Of a stretch of DNA of 64,000 nucleotides, positions 7,136-15,500 are shown one piece after another (the first letter of the stretch is position 1; each line of letters opens with the position of its first letter). The notes below the pieces were generated by a model. It made no database searches. It had not been told where the DNA came from and saw nothing but the letters and a program-made list of their open reading frames with translations. The translations under genes were made by a program, and so were the position numbers. Origin of the DNA: Pseudonocardia xinjiangensis (GTDB lineage: Bacteria; Actinomycetota; Actinomycetes; Mycobacteriales; Pseudonocardiaceae); NCBI RefSeq assembly GCF_012911925.1, contig NZ_JAAXKY010000011.1:21902-85901 (forward strand), written 5' to 3'.

Positions 7136-8331
7136 GTCACGCCCGTACCGCGGTGCGGTGGACGCTCGGCGCGCCCCCGCTCGACTACGTGCTGGGCCAC
7201 GTCCGGGCCGTCCTGCCGGACCGGGTCGTCGACGACGCCCGCGTCGCCGTCCGGGACGGGCGGATCGCCGAGGTCGGGCCGCATCCGCCCGGGTCGGAGG
7301 CCGATGTGGACGGGGCCGGCCTGCTGTGCGTCCCCGGCGTGGTGGACGTGCACTCCGACGGCCTGGAGCGGGAGGTGCTGCCCCGGCCGGGTGCGCGGCT
7401 GCCGTGGGAGTTCGCGATCCTGTCCTTCGAGGGCAAGCTGCGCGCCGCCGGGGTCACCACGGTCTTCCACGGCGCGTCATTCGAGGAGGGCACCTCGCCG
7501 TCCACCGTCCGCACGGTCGCGACCACGCGCGAGCTGTGCGCCGCCGTCGCGGAGCGCGGCGTCGCGGCCGTCGACCACCGCATCCTGCACCGCCTCGACG
7601 TCCGCTCCCCGGAAGGGCTGGCCGCGCTGCGGGAACGGCTCGCCGGGGCGTCCCCGGGGGACGTGCCCGCGCTGGTCTCCCACGAGGACCACACCCCGGG
7701 GCAGGGGCAGTACGCCGACCGCAGCCACTACGAGCGGTACGTGGCGGGCACCCGGGGCCTGTCCGACGGCGAGGCGCGCGACCACGTGGACCGGCTGATC
7801 ATCGAGCGGGACGACCGGCTGCCGATCCGCGCGGAGGCCCTCGACTGGCTGGGTGGGCTCGCGCGGTCGGGAGCGATCCGGCTGCTCGGGCACGACCCGG
7901 CGAGCGCCGCGGAGATCGACGACCTGGTGGCGAGGGGCGGGGCGGTGGCCGAGTTCCCGACCACCCTGGAGGCCGCGGCGGCGGCCCGGGAGCGGGGCCT
8001 GCCGGTGGTCGCCGGTGCGCCCAACGTCCTGCGTGGCCGGTCGCACGCCGGCAACGTGTCGGGCGGCGAGCTCGCGGCCCGCGGCCTGCTCACCGCGCTG
8101 GCGTCGGACTACCTCCCGTCCGGCCTCGTCCCGGCCGCGTTCCTGCTCGCCGCGCGCGGCGTGGTCTCGCTGCCTGCCGCGGTGGCGCTGGTGACGGCGG
8201 GGCCTGCGGAGGTGGCGGGGCTCACCGACCGCGGCCGGCTCGGCGCCGGCGTGCGGGCCGACCTCGTGCTGGTCGAGCCGGGGGAACCGTGGCCGGTGAT
8301 CCGGTCGGTGCTGCGCGCGGAGACGCTCTGA
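7132..8331 (+). CDS. phnM: alpha-D-ribose 1-methylphosphonate 5-triphosphate diphosphatase
   Basis: A 399-residue amidohydrolase-superfamily enzyme of the PhnM type. In the C-P lyase pathway it removes pyrophosphate from ribose-1-methylphosphonate-5-triphosphate. Family landmarks are the VVDVHSDGLEREVLPRPG segment (about 63-80, metal-binding His), the SHEDHTPGQGQY segment (about 183-194) and LASDYLPSGLVPAAFLLA (about 323-340, the Asp of the metal site). The TTG start overlaps the preceding stop (TTGA). The gene is full length, but the core lyase genes that make its substrate are missing from the locus. A strong hairpin follows 22 nt after the stop. Confidence 0.92.
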   Translation: MSHARTAVRWTLGAPPLDYVLGHVRAVLPDRVVDDARVAVRDGRIAEVGPHPPGSEADVDGAGLLCVPGVVDVHSDGLEREVLPRPGARLPWEFAILSFEGKLRAAGVTTVFHGASFEEGTSPSTVRTVATTRELCAAVAERGVAAVDHRILHRLDVRSPEGLAALRERLAGASPGDVPALVSHEDHTPGQGQYADRSHYERYVAGTRGLSDGEARDHVDRLIIERDDRLPIRAEALDWLGGLARSGAIRLLGHDPASAAEIDDLVARGGAVAEFPTTLEAAAAARERGLPVVAGAPNVLRGRSHAGNVSGGELAARGLLTALASDYLPSGLVPAAFLLAARGVVSLPAAVALVTAGPAEVAGLTDRGRLGAGVRADLVLVEPGEPWPVIRSVLRAETL

Positions 8332-8352
8332 CCGGCACCGCCCACACCCGGA

Positions 8353-8390
8353 GGCCACCGTGCACACGTCAGGACGTGTGCACGGTGGCC
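8353..8390. terminator. 17-bp perfect hairpin; terminator and/or TetR operator
   Basis: The 17-nt arms (8353-8369 and 8374-8390, GGCCACCGTGCACACGT and its complement) are perfectly complementary around a CAGG loop. A further copy of the half-site GTGTGCACGG occurs at 8396-8405, just before the -10 box of the TetR gene. The structure can therefore serve both as terminator for phnM and as operator for autoregulation of the regulator. Confidence 0.65.
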
Positions 8391-8411
8391 GTCCGGTGTG
8401 CACGGTCGTCC

Positions 8412-8417
8412 TAGGAT
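8412..8417 (+). promoter_or_regulatory. leaderless-type -10 box (TAGGAT) for tetR gene
   Basis: TAGGAT lies 6 nt before the GTG at 8424 and just downstream of the GTGTGCACGG half-site, so a bound repressor would cover the promoter. Confidence 0.5.
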
Positions 8418-8423
8418 CCGCGG

Positions 8424-9053
8424 GTGCCCTCGATCACGCGCCCGCGCCCGCAGGGCCCCGACCGTCGCGCTGCCGTCGAGGCCCAGGTGCTGGCCGCCAC
8501 CGAGAAGCTGCTCGTCGAGGGCGTCCCGTTCACCGAGCTCGGCGTGCAGCGCATCGCCACCGAGGCGGGCATCGCGCGCTCGACGTTCTACCTCTACTTC
8601 CGCGACAAGACGGAGCTGCTGGTACGGCTCGCAGAGTCGCTCAAGGAGCAGTTGTTCGACCTCGGGGAGGACTGGCGCCCGACGGGACCGGGCGGCGGCC
8701 CGGACGGGCTCGCCGCGCTGTTCGAGCGCATGATCCGCTACTACCGCGACCACGGCGCGGTGCTCGCCGCGATCAGCGAGACGGCCGCCTACGACACGGT
8801 CGTGCGGGACTACTGGACCGAGGAGATCAGCCGGTTCGCCGAGCGGGCGGTGGCGCGCCTGCAGGAGGAGCGGGAGGCCGGCCGGCTGGCGCCGGACGTC
8901 GACCCGGCGGTCGCGGGCTGGACGCTCGCGGTGGGCGGTGCGCAGGTGATCGCCCGGCACGTCGTGGGCGGTGATCCGAGCGCCGACGCGGTGATCGCGC
9001 GGGAGCTCGCCCTCTCGCAGTGGCACGGGGTGTACCGCCGCCCGGCTGGCTGA
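8424..9053 (+). CDS. TetR/AcrR family transcriptional regulator
   Basis: A 209-residue TetR-family repressor. The N-terminal three-helix DNA-binding domain is clear (about residues 12-60; recognition helix in IARSTFYLYFRDKTELLVRL). The C-terminal two thirds form the all-helical ligand and dimer domain, which gives no hint of the ligand. The GTG start follows a TAGGAT box by 6 nt without a ribosome-binding site, as in other leaderless genes here. Inverted repeats of GTGTGCACGG directly upstream are a probable autoregulatory site. Neighbouring genes are pointed away or convergent, so its targets are not evident from context. Confidence 0.88.
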   Translation: MPSITRPRPQGPDRRAAVEAQVLAATEKLLVEGVPFTELGVQRIATEAGIARSTFYLYFRDKTELLVRLAESLKEQLFDLGEDWRPTGPGGGPDGLAALFERMIRYYRDHGAVLAAISETAAYDTVVRDYWTEEISRFAERAVARLQEEREAGRLAPDVDPAVAGWTLAVGGAQVIARHVVGGDPSADAVIARELALSQWHGVYRRPAG

Positions 9054-9075
9054 CCGCGCCGGACGCGCGCGCAAC

Positions 9076-9132
9076 GGGCGACTCGCGGGGCCGGGACGGG
9101 CGACTCGCGGGGCCGGGACGGGCGACTCGCGG
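9076..9132. repeat. three tandem intergenic GGGCGACTCGCGG units, 22-bp period
   Basis: GGGCGACTCGCGG starts at 9076, 9098 and 9120, separated by GGCCGGGAC-like spacers. The run fills the gap between two convergent gene ends. Related clusters occur at 17946, 43451 (inverse) and 63914. Confidence 0.85.
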
Positions 9133-9141
9133 GAGTGCGGG

Positions 9142-9997
9142 TCAGGCGGCGTCTGTCCGGGAGCGGAGCTCCGCGACCCGCTGTTCCACCTCGGCGGCGG
9201 AGAGGGTGCCGCGACGGTCCGCGCCGACGGGCACGGCGGCGGCCACGACGGAGTCGGCGAAGAGGTCGATCCGGCTGACCGTCTGTGCGTTCAGCGCCCG
9301 CTCCTCGCCCGCCGGGACGAGCGCGTCGGACACGTACGACGTGGCCCCGCCGGTCCACACCGGGACGCCGGCCACCGCGCCTGCGCTGACGAGGTGGGTG
9401 TGGCCGGCGAGCACGATGCGCACGTCGGTGCCGGACAGGACCGCGCCGAGGGTGGTGCGGCGCTGCAGTTCGATGGCCGCGGACAGCCGCGACGGGGACG
9501 GCAGCGGCGGATGGTGCAGTGCCGGCCGGCGCGGGCTCGGTCAGCTCGGCCTCCAGCCACGCGAGCTGGTCCGGGGTGAGCTCACCGTGGGCGTGCCCGG
9601 GCACGGTGCTGTCCAGCACGACGATCCGCAGGTCGCCGATCCGGGTCACGTGGTCGAGCGGGGCCGTGTCGGCCGGTCCGCCGGTGGGGCGGATGCCCAG
9701 CAGGTGGGTCCGCAGTGCGGCGCGGTCGTCGTGGTTGCCCATGACGAACAGCGCGGGCGCCCCGAGGCGTGCGGCCACCGGCTCGACGAGCGCGCGGAGC
9801 CGCTCGTAGGCGGCGGGCTCGCCCTTGTCGGTGAGGTCGCCGGTGAACAGCAGCGCGCTCGGTGCCACCCCCGACTCCTCCACCGCGGCCAGGGCGCGGG
9901 TGAGCGCTTCGGCCGGGTCGATCGCGTAGCGGACGCCGTCGGCCACGAGATGCAGGTCGGTGAACTGGATCAGCGTGTGCTCGGGCGCGGGCGTCAC
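9142..9997 (-). pseudogene. CpdA-like metallophosphoesterase, frameshifted
   Basis: A calcineurin-like metallophosphoesterase of the CpdA (3',5'-cAMP phosphodiesterase) type, split by a frameshift. From GTG 9997 the first frame carries the metal motifs FTDLHL, FTGDLTDKG and VMGNHDD and continues to ...LEAELTEPAPAG. Near 9520 the homology moves to another frame: LHHPPLP, ..., VLAGHTHL and the C-terminus ending at 9142. A few residues between PAG and LHHPP also appear lost, so this looks like a small deletion and not a one-base slip. All catalytic motifs exist but in two frames. It could be a real pseudogene or an assembly error. The cAMP assignment is by family only. Confidence 0.75.
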
Positions 9998-10101
9998 GGC
10001 GTCGATCCTCGATCGCGCCGGCGAGCGGGGACAAGCGACTCCGGGTGAACTCCCGGCGTCCGCCACGTGCACCGCGACAGGCGCCGGCAGTGCCGTCGGC
10101 G

Positions 10102-10929
10102 CTAGGGCTCCGCTTGTGCCCAGCGCTCGACGAGCACCTCGTCACCGACCGAGAGCTTGCCCGGCCGCAGCACGGCGAACTTCGCGCCGAAGGTCACCCC
10201 GCCCCCCTCGGCGCGGCGGTAGCCGGCCAGCGTGCGCAGGGGCTCCGGGCCCACCCGGACTCCGGTCTCCTGGTCCACCGTCGTGACGGCGCACCGGACG
10301 GCGAGCTTGGCGTAGCCGAGCAGCGCGTCCCCGATCGCGACCTGGCGGGCCCGATCCTCGGTGTGCGGCTCGTCCCACCCGTCGACCACGATGTTGGGCC
10401 GGAACCTGTTCATCGGCACCGGCTCCCCACCCAGCTCGACGAGCCGCGCGTGCAGCAGGTCCAGGGACGCGACGCTGGTCATGAGCAGTGCGGAGCTGTC
10501 GGCGTAGCCCGCCGTGCCCGGGGTCTCCCCGCCGGTCACGCGGTCGTGGTCGGGCGGCACCCGCACCAGCCGGCTCGGGGCAGCGAGCAGCGCCGTCAAC
10601 CACTCGGCGGCCCGCTCGCCCTGGTCGATGCCCGCGTAGGGCACGCCGAACAGATCGACCGCGTTGCGCGGCCCCTCGGTGCGCACCTCGACGGGCAGCG
10701 CGTCCATGCCGGGGGCGCGGAGCGTGAGCAGGTCGAGGTCGCCGTCGACCTCCGGCCGGATCTGGGCGAGGCGCGGATCCCGCCGCTGCGAGCGGAAGAC
10801 GCCGTCGGCGTCGACGATCATGAAGGACCGGTCGTGGGCGAGCCCGGCGGCGGTCAGGGCGGACTCGCACGCCGCCGTGCCGGCACAGCCCTTGATCGGA
10901 TAGTGCAGTAGCGACGCGACCCTGGCCAC
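10102..10929 (-). CDS. MOSC domain protein (N-terminal beta-barrel type)
   Basis: A 275-residue protein with the MOSC N-terminal beta-barrel (about 1-110, starting ARVASLLHYPIKGCAG) followed by a MOSC domain. This layout is shared with the C-terminal part of Moco sulfurases and with mARC/YcbX enzymes. The conserved cysteine that holds sulfur or molybdenum is in VRCAVTTVD, and the substrate-site NRFRPNIVV segment is present. An upstream GTG (10938) is possible. GTG 10929 is preferred because it matches family N-termini and is preceded at 7 nt by a TAGCGT box. It probably acts in Moco-dependent reduction of N-hydroxylated or similar compounds; the partner reductase is not adjacent. Confidence 0.85.
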   Translation of the reverse strand: MARVASLLHYPIKGCAGTAACESALTAAGLAHDRSFMIVDADGVFRSQRRDPRLAQIRPEVDGDLDLLTLRAPGMDALPVEVRTEGPRNAVDLFGVPYAGIDQGERAAEWLTALLAAPSRLVRVPPDHDRVTGGETPGTAGYADSSALLMTSVASLDLLHARLVELGGEPVPMNRFRPNIVVDGWDEPHTEDRARQVAIGDALLGYAKLAVRCAVTTVDQETGVRVGPEPLRTLAGYRRAEGGGVTFGAKFAVLRPGKLSVGDEVLVERWAQAEP

Positions 10930-10936
10930 CCCGACC

Positions 10937-10942
10937 ACGCTA
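10937..10942 (-). promoter_or_regulatory. leaderless-type -10 box (TAGCGT) for MOSC gene
   Basis: On the minus strand TAGCGT is followed by 7 nt and GTG 10929. It decides between this start and the GTG at 10938, which would overlap the box. Confidence 0.45.
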
Positions 10943-11575
10943 CCGTCGCCCAGCCACCGGGACCTGCGCCCACACGAGGAACGACCGGCGGGTGCGCTCG
11001 CCCGCGGCCGGTGCCGTCATCTGGGTGCGCGCCGCGACGAAACCGGCCTCGGCCGCGATCCCGGCCGCGGCCCGATCATCGGCGGGGATGGTCAGGTGGC
11101 TCTCGACCAGGCGGCGGAACTCGGGTGACGGGTGGAAGTCGGCCGCCATCGGCACGCTGAACGCCACCTGTCCGCCGGGGCGCAGCACGCGCCGCCACTC
11201 GCGCACCGCGTCCCGGCCGACGAGGTGCAGCGCCGAGGCGCAGAGCACGACGTCGGCCGCGCCGTCACCGAGATCGAGCGGCACCGCCGGTGCGTGCCGC
11301 CACTCGATCCGGCCGTCGGGATCGTCGCGCCCGGCCTTGGCCCGCGCCCGTTCGAGCATGCCCCGTGAGACGTCCACGCCCACCACGCGGCGCGCATCGA
11401 GCAGGGCCACGGCGGCGAACGCGGCGAACCCGGTGCCGGTCGCCACGTCGACGACCAGGGCCGGTGGGGGATCCGGCTGCAGGCCGCGCACCAGCTGGTC
11501 GGCGATCGTGACGTGGTGCAGGTCGTCGTCGTAGGTGGGGGCGGAAGCGTCGAAGGCGGCGGCCATCTCGGTCAC
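10940..11575 (-). CDS. class I SAM-dependent methyltransferase
   Basis: A 211-residue Rossmann-fold methyltransferase of the UbiE/Methyltransf_11 type. Motif I is VVDVATGTGFAAFAAV (about 41-56), followed by VGVDVSRGMLERARAK (motif II) and the DVVLCASALHLV segment (motif IV). It carries no domain that identifies a substrate. The GTG at 11575 is preceded at 7 nt by TACGAT on the minus strand, which supports this start and a leaderless transcript; ATG 11566 is an alternative. It is divergent from the acetyltransferase gene and its 3' end nearly touches the MOSC promoter. Confidence 0.85.
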   Translation of the reverse strand: MTEMAAAFDASAPTYDDDLHHVTIADQLVRGLQPDPPPALVVDVATGTGFAAFAAVALLDARRVVGVDVSRGMLERARAKAGRDDPDGRIEWRHAPAVPLDLGDGAADVVLCASALHLVGRDAVREWRRVLRPGGQVAFSVPMAADFHPSPEFRRLVESHLTIPADDRAAAGIAAEAGFVAARTQMTAPAAGERTRRSFLVWAQVPVAGRR

Positions 11576-11582
11576 CGCCGGG

Positions 11583-11588
11583 ATCGTA
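11583..11588 (-). promoter_or_regulatory. leaderless-type -10 box (TACGAT) for methyltransferase gene
   Basis: TACGAT on the minus strand precedes GTG 11575 by 7 nt. Confidence 0.45.
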
Positions 11589-11616
11589 GGTGACCATCGG
11601 GATCATGGTCGCCCGA

Positions 11617-11622
11617 TATCCT
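11617..11622 (+). promoter_or_regulatory. leaderless-type -10 box (TATCCT) for GNAT gene
   Basis: TATCCT is followed by 6 nt and ATG 11629. It forms a back-to-back pair with the methyltransferase promoter, whose box lies only about 30 bp away. Confidence 0.5.
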
Positions 11623-11628
11623 GCGCCG

Positions 11629-12102
11629 ATGTCGTCCGTACGGATCGAGACCGTCACCCTCGACGAGCCCGCGGTCCGCGAGCTGATCGGTGAGCTCGAC
11701 GCCGAGTTGCACGACATGTACCCGGAGGAGGGCGCGGTCCACGACCGGCTCGACCCGGCCGAGGTGGCGCCGGGCCACGGGGTGCTCCTCGTTGCGGTCG
11801 ACGACTCGACGGGCCACATGCTCGGCTGCGGAGCCGTGCGGCTGCGCGAGCCCGGCGTCGGCGAGATCAAGCGGATGTACGTCCGGCCGCAGGCACGCGG
11901 CCGCGGGGTCGGCCGGGCACTGCTGGCTGCGCTCGAGGCGGAGGCGGCGGCGCTGTTCGCCGACCGGGTGGTGCTGGAGACCGGTGCGCGACAGGTCGAG
12001 GCCGTCGGGCTCTATCGGCACGCCGGGTACGTCGAGATCGAGTGCTTCGGGGAGTACGCCGACTCGCCGCTGAGCCTCTGCATGGCCCGCACGCTCGGGT
12101 AG
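11629..12102 (+). CDS. GNAT family N-acetyltransferase
   Basis: A 157-residue acetyl-CoA-dependent N-acetyltransferase. The acetyl-CoA-binding loop is KRMYVRPQARGRGVGRALLAAL (about 83-104, R/Q-x-x-G-x-G/A type), and the next helix carries ALYAD-like and LETGARQVEAVGLYRHAGY segments typical of small GNATs. The frame is open upstream to 11590, but ATG 11629 follows a TATCCT box by 6 nt and begins with the conserved strand (SVRIETVTLDEP). The acceptor substrate is unknown. Confidence 0.85.
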   Translation: MSSVRIETVTLDEPAVRELIGELDAELHDMYPEEGAVHDRLDPAEVAPGHGVLLVAVDDSTGHMLGCGAVRLREPGVGEIKRMYVRPQARGRGVGRALLAALEAEAAALFADRVVLETGARQVEAVGLYRHAGYVEIECFGEYADSPLSLCMARTLG

Positions 12103-12164
12103 GCCGGTCCGGTCGGGGGTCCTGTCGGTGCCTCGTGCTCCACTGGGGCAGGGAGGTGATGACC

Positions 12165-12449
12165 GTGTCATTCGTCCACGGGCACGCGCGGGCCACCGGT
12201 TGGGTGATGGCCCATGTCCGGCGCCCCACCACCGCCGAGGACGGTCAGCTTCCGCTGCTCGCCGCGGTGCCGCTGCCGCGCCCTGCGGACGCGGAGGAAC
12301 CCGCGGAGCCCGACCCGCAGGCGCCCGGCGCGGCCCGGAAGTCCGTTGTCGCACGAGCTGAGCTGCCGGCGCCGGGGGAACGGCATGCTCGCCCGGTAGG
12401 GGGCGGGCGAGCATGCCGTAGCTCGTCAGCTCGCGCCGGCCACCGCTGA
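12165..12449 (+). CDS. hypothetical small protein
   Basis: A 94-residue frame starting at GTG 12165, with GGGAGG at 12151-12156 placed 8 nt upstream (ATG 12159 would be too close). The first 35 residues (HARATGWVMAHVRRPTTAEDGQLPL) look like ordinary protein; the rest is Ala/Pro/Arg rich. The C-terminus is encoded across the strong terminator hairpin at 12380-12419 and overlaps the end of the convergent amidase gene, which weakens the case for the full frame. It belongs to no family I recognise. Confidence 0.4.
   Translation: MSFVHGHARATGWVMAHVRRPTTAEDGQLPLLAAVPLPRPADAEEPAEPDPQAPGAARKSVVARAELPAPGERHARPVGGGRACRSSSARAGHR
12380..12419. terminator. 16-bp perfect hairpin between convergent genes
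   Basis: ACGGCATGCTCGCCCG (12380-12395) pairs perfectly with 12404-12419 around an 8-nt GTAGGGGG loop. It sits 7 bp before the amidase stop position at 12426 and can terminate transcription from both sides. Confidence 0.75.
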
Positions 12450-13973
12450 GGCCTGCGGCGCGGGGAATCCCCCGACCGCCTGCTCGAAGGTGTGGGCCAC
12501 GCGCAGCACGGTGGCGTCGTCGAACCGCTTCCCGATGATCATCATCCCGGTCGGGAGGCCGTTGGCCTGCCCGGCGGGCACGCTGCACGCCGGGTGCCCC
12601 GAGACGTCCAGCGGCGCGCAGTTCGTCACCATCTCCAGCGCCCGCACGATCTGCTCCTCGCGCGGGGCGTCCTCGGCCGGGATGAGCGAGGCCTGGATCG
12701 GCGTGGTGGGCATGACCAGCACGTCGTAGCGGGCCAGCGCCTCGTCGTAGGCCGCTCGCAGCCGGGGGGCCAGGTTGCGCGCCATGGCGTAGTGCTTGCC
12801 CCGGTAGCGGTCGAGCGCGTAGCGGCCGGAGAGCAGCACGAGCTTGACGGTCTCGGAGAACTGGCTGCCGTCCGCACGCCACTTGTTGCCGTAGAACTCG
12901 ATGAGCTCGGGGTCGTAGCGGCCCTGCCAGTTCAGGCCGTAGCCGTTGCCGTCCACCATCTGTGCCGTGGCGCCCTCGATGGAGATGACGTCCCAGATCT
13001 TCAGGCCGTGCAGGTGCCAGGGGATCGAGACGTCCTCGACGGTGAGGCCGGCCTCGCGCAGCGTCTCGGCCGCAGCGCGCACCGCGTCGTCCACATCGGG
13101 TTCGGAGCCTGGGTGGCCGAAGCCCTCGCCGACCACACCGACCCGCAACCCCTCAGCGGACCGGGAAAGTGCCGCGACGTAGTCCTGGACGACGAGGTCA
13201 CCCGGCTGGCGCGGGTCGTGCCCGTCGGGTCCGGCGATGACGCCGAGCAGCAGCGCGGCGTCGGCCACCGTGCGGGTCATGGGGCCGACGTGGTCGATCG
13301 TCTGCTCGATCGGGAACGCGCCGGTGTAGGGCACCAGACCGTGGGTGGGCTTGTGCCCGACAATCCCGCTGAAGGAGGCGGGCATGCGGATGGAGCCGCC
13401 CTGGTCGCCCCCCGTGGCGAAGTCGACCACACCGGACGCGACGAGTGCGGCACTTCCGCTGGACGACCCGCCCGACGACCGGCTGGTGTCCCACGGGTTC
13501 TGCACCGGGCCGGTGCGCGAGGTGTGTGAGCCACCGGAGAAGCAGAGGTCCTCGCAGACGGCCTTGCCGGCGATCGTGGCGCCGGCGGCGAGCATCCGGG
13601 ACACGATCGTGGCGTCCCGGGACGGGACGAAGCCCTCCAGGGTGGTGGAGCCGTTCATCATCGGCACGCCGGCCACTGCGGTGTTGTCCTTGACCGCCAC
13701 GGTGCGGCCGGCGAGCGGGCCCTCGCTGCTCTCGGTGATGTTGCAGGTGACGTACCAGGCGTTCAGCGGGTTGTCCGCGGCCTCGGGCCGCGCCCACGCC
13801 CGGTCGGGCGCGACGGGCTCCACCTGCGCGTGGAGCGCCTCGACGGCGTCCCACGACGCGAGCACCCCGTGCACCAGCGGGGCGAACGACTCGACGTCGG
13901 CGTCGGTCAGGCCCAGGCCGTAGCCGACGGCCACCTCGGCGATCTCCGACTGGTCAGGGGGCTCAAGGGGCAT
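12426..13973 (-). CDS. amidase (amidase-signature family)
   Basis: A 515-residue amidase-signature hydrolase that splits carboxylic amides to acid and ammonia through a Ser-cisSer-Lys triad. The lysine is in TVAVKDNTAV (about 105-114), the Gly/Ser-rich signature is SSGGSSSGSAALVASG (about 176-191) and the nucleophile region is GGDQGGSIRMPASFSG (about 197-212). The GGDQGGSIR form and long N-terminal helical extension resemble amidases linked to nitrile hydratases in rhodococci, but no nitrile hydratase is present here. ATG 13973 follows GAGGAG by 7-8 nt. The gene lies downstream of, and on the same strand as, the ArsR/AmiC-like pair, about 105 bp away. Confidence 0.9.
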   Translation of the reverse strand: MPLEPPDQSEIAEVAVGYGLGLTDADVESFAPLVHGVLASWDAVEALHAQVEPVAPDRAWARPEAADNPLNAWYVTCNITESSEGPLAGRTVAVKDNTAVAGVPMMNGSTTLEGFVPSRDATIVSRMLAAGATIAGKAVCEDLCFSGGSHTSRTGPVQNPWDTSRSSGGSSSGSAALVASGVVDFATGGDQGGSIRMPASFSGIVGHKPTHGLVPYTGAFPIEQTIDHVGPMTRTVADAALLLGVIAGPDGHDPRQPGDLVVQDYVAALSRSAEGLRVGVVGEGFGHPGSEPDVDDAVRAAAETLREAGLTVEDVSIPWHLHGLKIWDVISIEGATAQMVDGNGYGLNWQGRYDPELIEFYGNKWRADGSQFSETVKLVLLSGRYALDRYRGKHYAMARNLAPRLRAAYDEALARYDVLVMPTTPIQASLIPAEDAPREEQIVRALEMVTNCAPLDVSGHPACSVPAGQANGLPTGMMIIGKRFDDATVLRVAHTFEQAVGGFPAPQASAVAGAS

Positions 13974-14078
13974 CGTGTGTCTCCTCGCGGTCGGTGGCCC
14001 ACGCACCGTAACGAGCGGGAGATCGACATGTCTACGACAGTTGGCACGTTGATCAGGCGGGGGTCGGGCAGCCGACCG

Positions 14079-15500
14079 TCACCGCGGGAGGTCCACGAGG
14101 AAGCCACCGGTCGTGGCCTCGGCCAGGAACATGCGCTGCGGCTCCTGGCCCACGGCGGCCTCGCCGCGCGGGAAGTCCTCCCGGCTGTAGCGCAGCTCGC
14201 GCGCCGTGGCGCCGAGGTGGTCGGCGCCCGCCCGCCGGACGGCCGCCGCGTAGCGGTGCATCGCCTCGTACACCGACTCGGAGATGCTCGAGACCGGCGG
14301 CGCGAACTGCCCGAACGTGGTGCGGTAGCGCTGCAGGAACGCCTCGTTGACGGGGCCGGGGAGCTGTTCGAAGTAGCCGGAGACGCCCCACATCCCGGCC
14401 GCGGCGTCGTCGCCGATGCGCTCGCGGGTGGGCTCGTCGAGGGCGAGGGCGAGCGACCGGCACCGGTCGCGGACACCCATCGCGTGGCACTGCCGCTCGA
14501 AGTGCACGAGGTCGGCGCCCACGAAGGAGGACAGCACGACGTCCGCCCCCGACTGCAGGACGCTCTCGATCAGCGGCGCGAAGTCGCGGGTGCCCAGCGG
14601 CGCGAAGTTCTCCCCCACCACGGTGCCGCCGTCGTCGGCCAGCACCCGCCGCGCGGTCGTGTGCACCGCGCGCGGCCACACGTAGTCGTTGCCGGCGAGG
14701 AACCAGCGCCGCCCGCCCGCCATCTGCATCATCGGGGCCGCCGCGGCACGCAGCTGGTGCTCGGGGCGTTCCCCGAGCTGGACGCGCAGGCCGCCGTCGA
14801 GGCCACCCTCGTTCATGACCGGCTGCACCATCAGCACGCCGGAGTCGCGCAGCTCGTGCGCGGCGCGGGAGAAGGTGGCCGACGTCGTGCTCGCCATGAT
14901 CACCCGGCAGCCCGCGTGCACCAGCCGCCACGCCTCGATGGTGCCGAGCCGGGGGTCGGTGGCGTCGTCCCCGACCATGAGCCGCATCGGTCTGCCGTCG
15001 ATGCCGCCGTCGGCGTTGATCTCCTCGACGGCCATGGCCGCGAGGTTCTCGGTGGCCGAGGCGAACACGCTGGCGGAGCCGGACTTGCTCGTCAGGAGGC
15101 CCACCGGATGGGTGCCCGCCACGGGCCCGTCGGGCACGGGGAAGCCGCGGCGGCGCATCAGCCAGTGCAGACCGGCGTCGTCGAGGTCGGCGATCAGGCG
15201 CACCCTGGTGCCGCCGCCGTTCGGGTCGATGTGCACGCGCAGGCGGCCCCGCCACGGCTGGTCGTGCCGGATCTCGATGCGCGACGGAGAGCGGACGGCG
15301 GAGATCCGGCCGAGGATCTCCACGGGCCCGGAGGCCGCGCCGAACATCGGCGCGTTCAACGTGACGACCGCGCCCACCCCGACCCGGTCGCACACGGCAT
15401 CGAAGACCCATCCCGCACCCGTGCCCGCGCCGAACAGGGCGAACACCGCCTCGGGCGGTGCGTCGACGTGCTGTTCGGCCGTGAGGGCGAGCCGGCTCAT
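14079..15500 (-). CDS. SRPBCC domain fused to AmiC/UrtA-like type 1 periplasmic-binding domain
   Basis: A 473-residue two-domain protein. Residues about 1-120 form an SRPBCC (START-like, polyketide-cyclase) domain (ALTAEQHVDAPPEAVFALF start). Residues about 130-473 form a type 1 periplasmic-binding fold of the AmiC/UrtA/FmdD group (HPVGLLTSKSGSASVFA, MAVEEINADGGIDGRPM, ASTTSATFSRAA). No signal peptide or lipobox is present, so the ligand-binding domain must work in the cytoplasm, as AmiC does in Pseudomonas, where it senses amides. ATG 15500 overlaps the ArsR stop (TGATG). With an amidase downstream it is plausibly an amide sensor, but that role is inferred. Confidence 0.8.
   Translation of the reverse strand: MSRLALTAEQHVDAPPEAVFALFGAGTGAGWVFDAVCDRVGVGAVVTLNAPMFGAASGPVEILGRISAVRSPSRIEIRHDQPWRGRLRVHIDPNGGGTRVRLIADLDDAGLHWLMRRRGFPVPDGPVAGTHPVGLLTSKSGSASVFASATENLAAMAVEEINADGGIDGRPMRLMVGDDATDPRLGTIEAWRLVHAGCRVIMASTTSATFSRAAHELRDSGVLMVQPVMNEGGLDGGLRVQLGERPEHQLRAAAAPMMQMAGGRRWFLAGNDYVWPRAVHTTARRVLADDGGTVVGENFAPLGTRDFAPLIESVLQSGADVVLSSFVGADLVHFERQCHAMGVRDRCRSLALALDEPTRERIGDDAAAGMWGVSGYFEQLPGPVNEAFLQRYRTTFGQFAPPVSSISESVYEAMHRYAAAVRRAGADHLGATARELRYSREDFPRGEAAVGQEPQRMFLAEATTGGFLVDLPR

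Noticed and set aside
9142..9997. Programmed frameshift in the metallophosphoesterase
   Set aside because: No slippery run or downstream structure at 9520, and residues also seem missing between the two parts.
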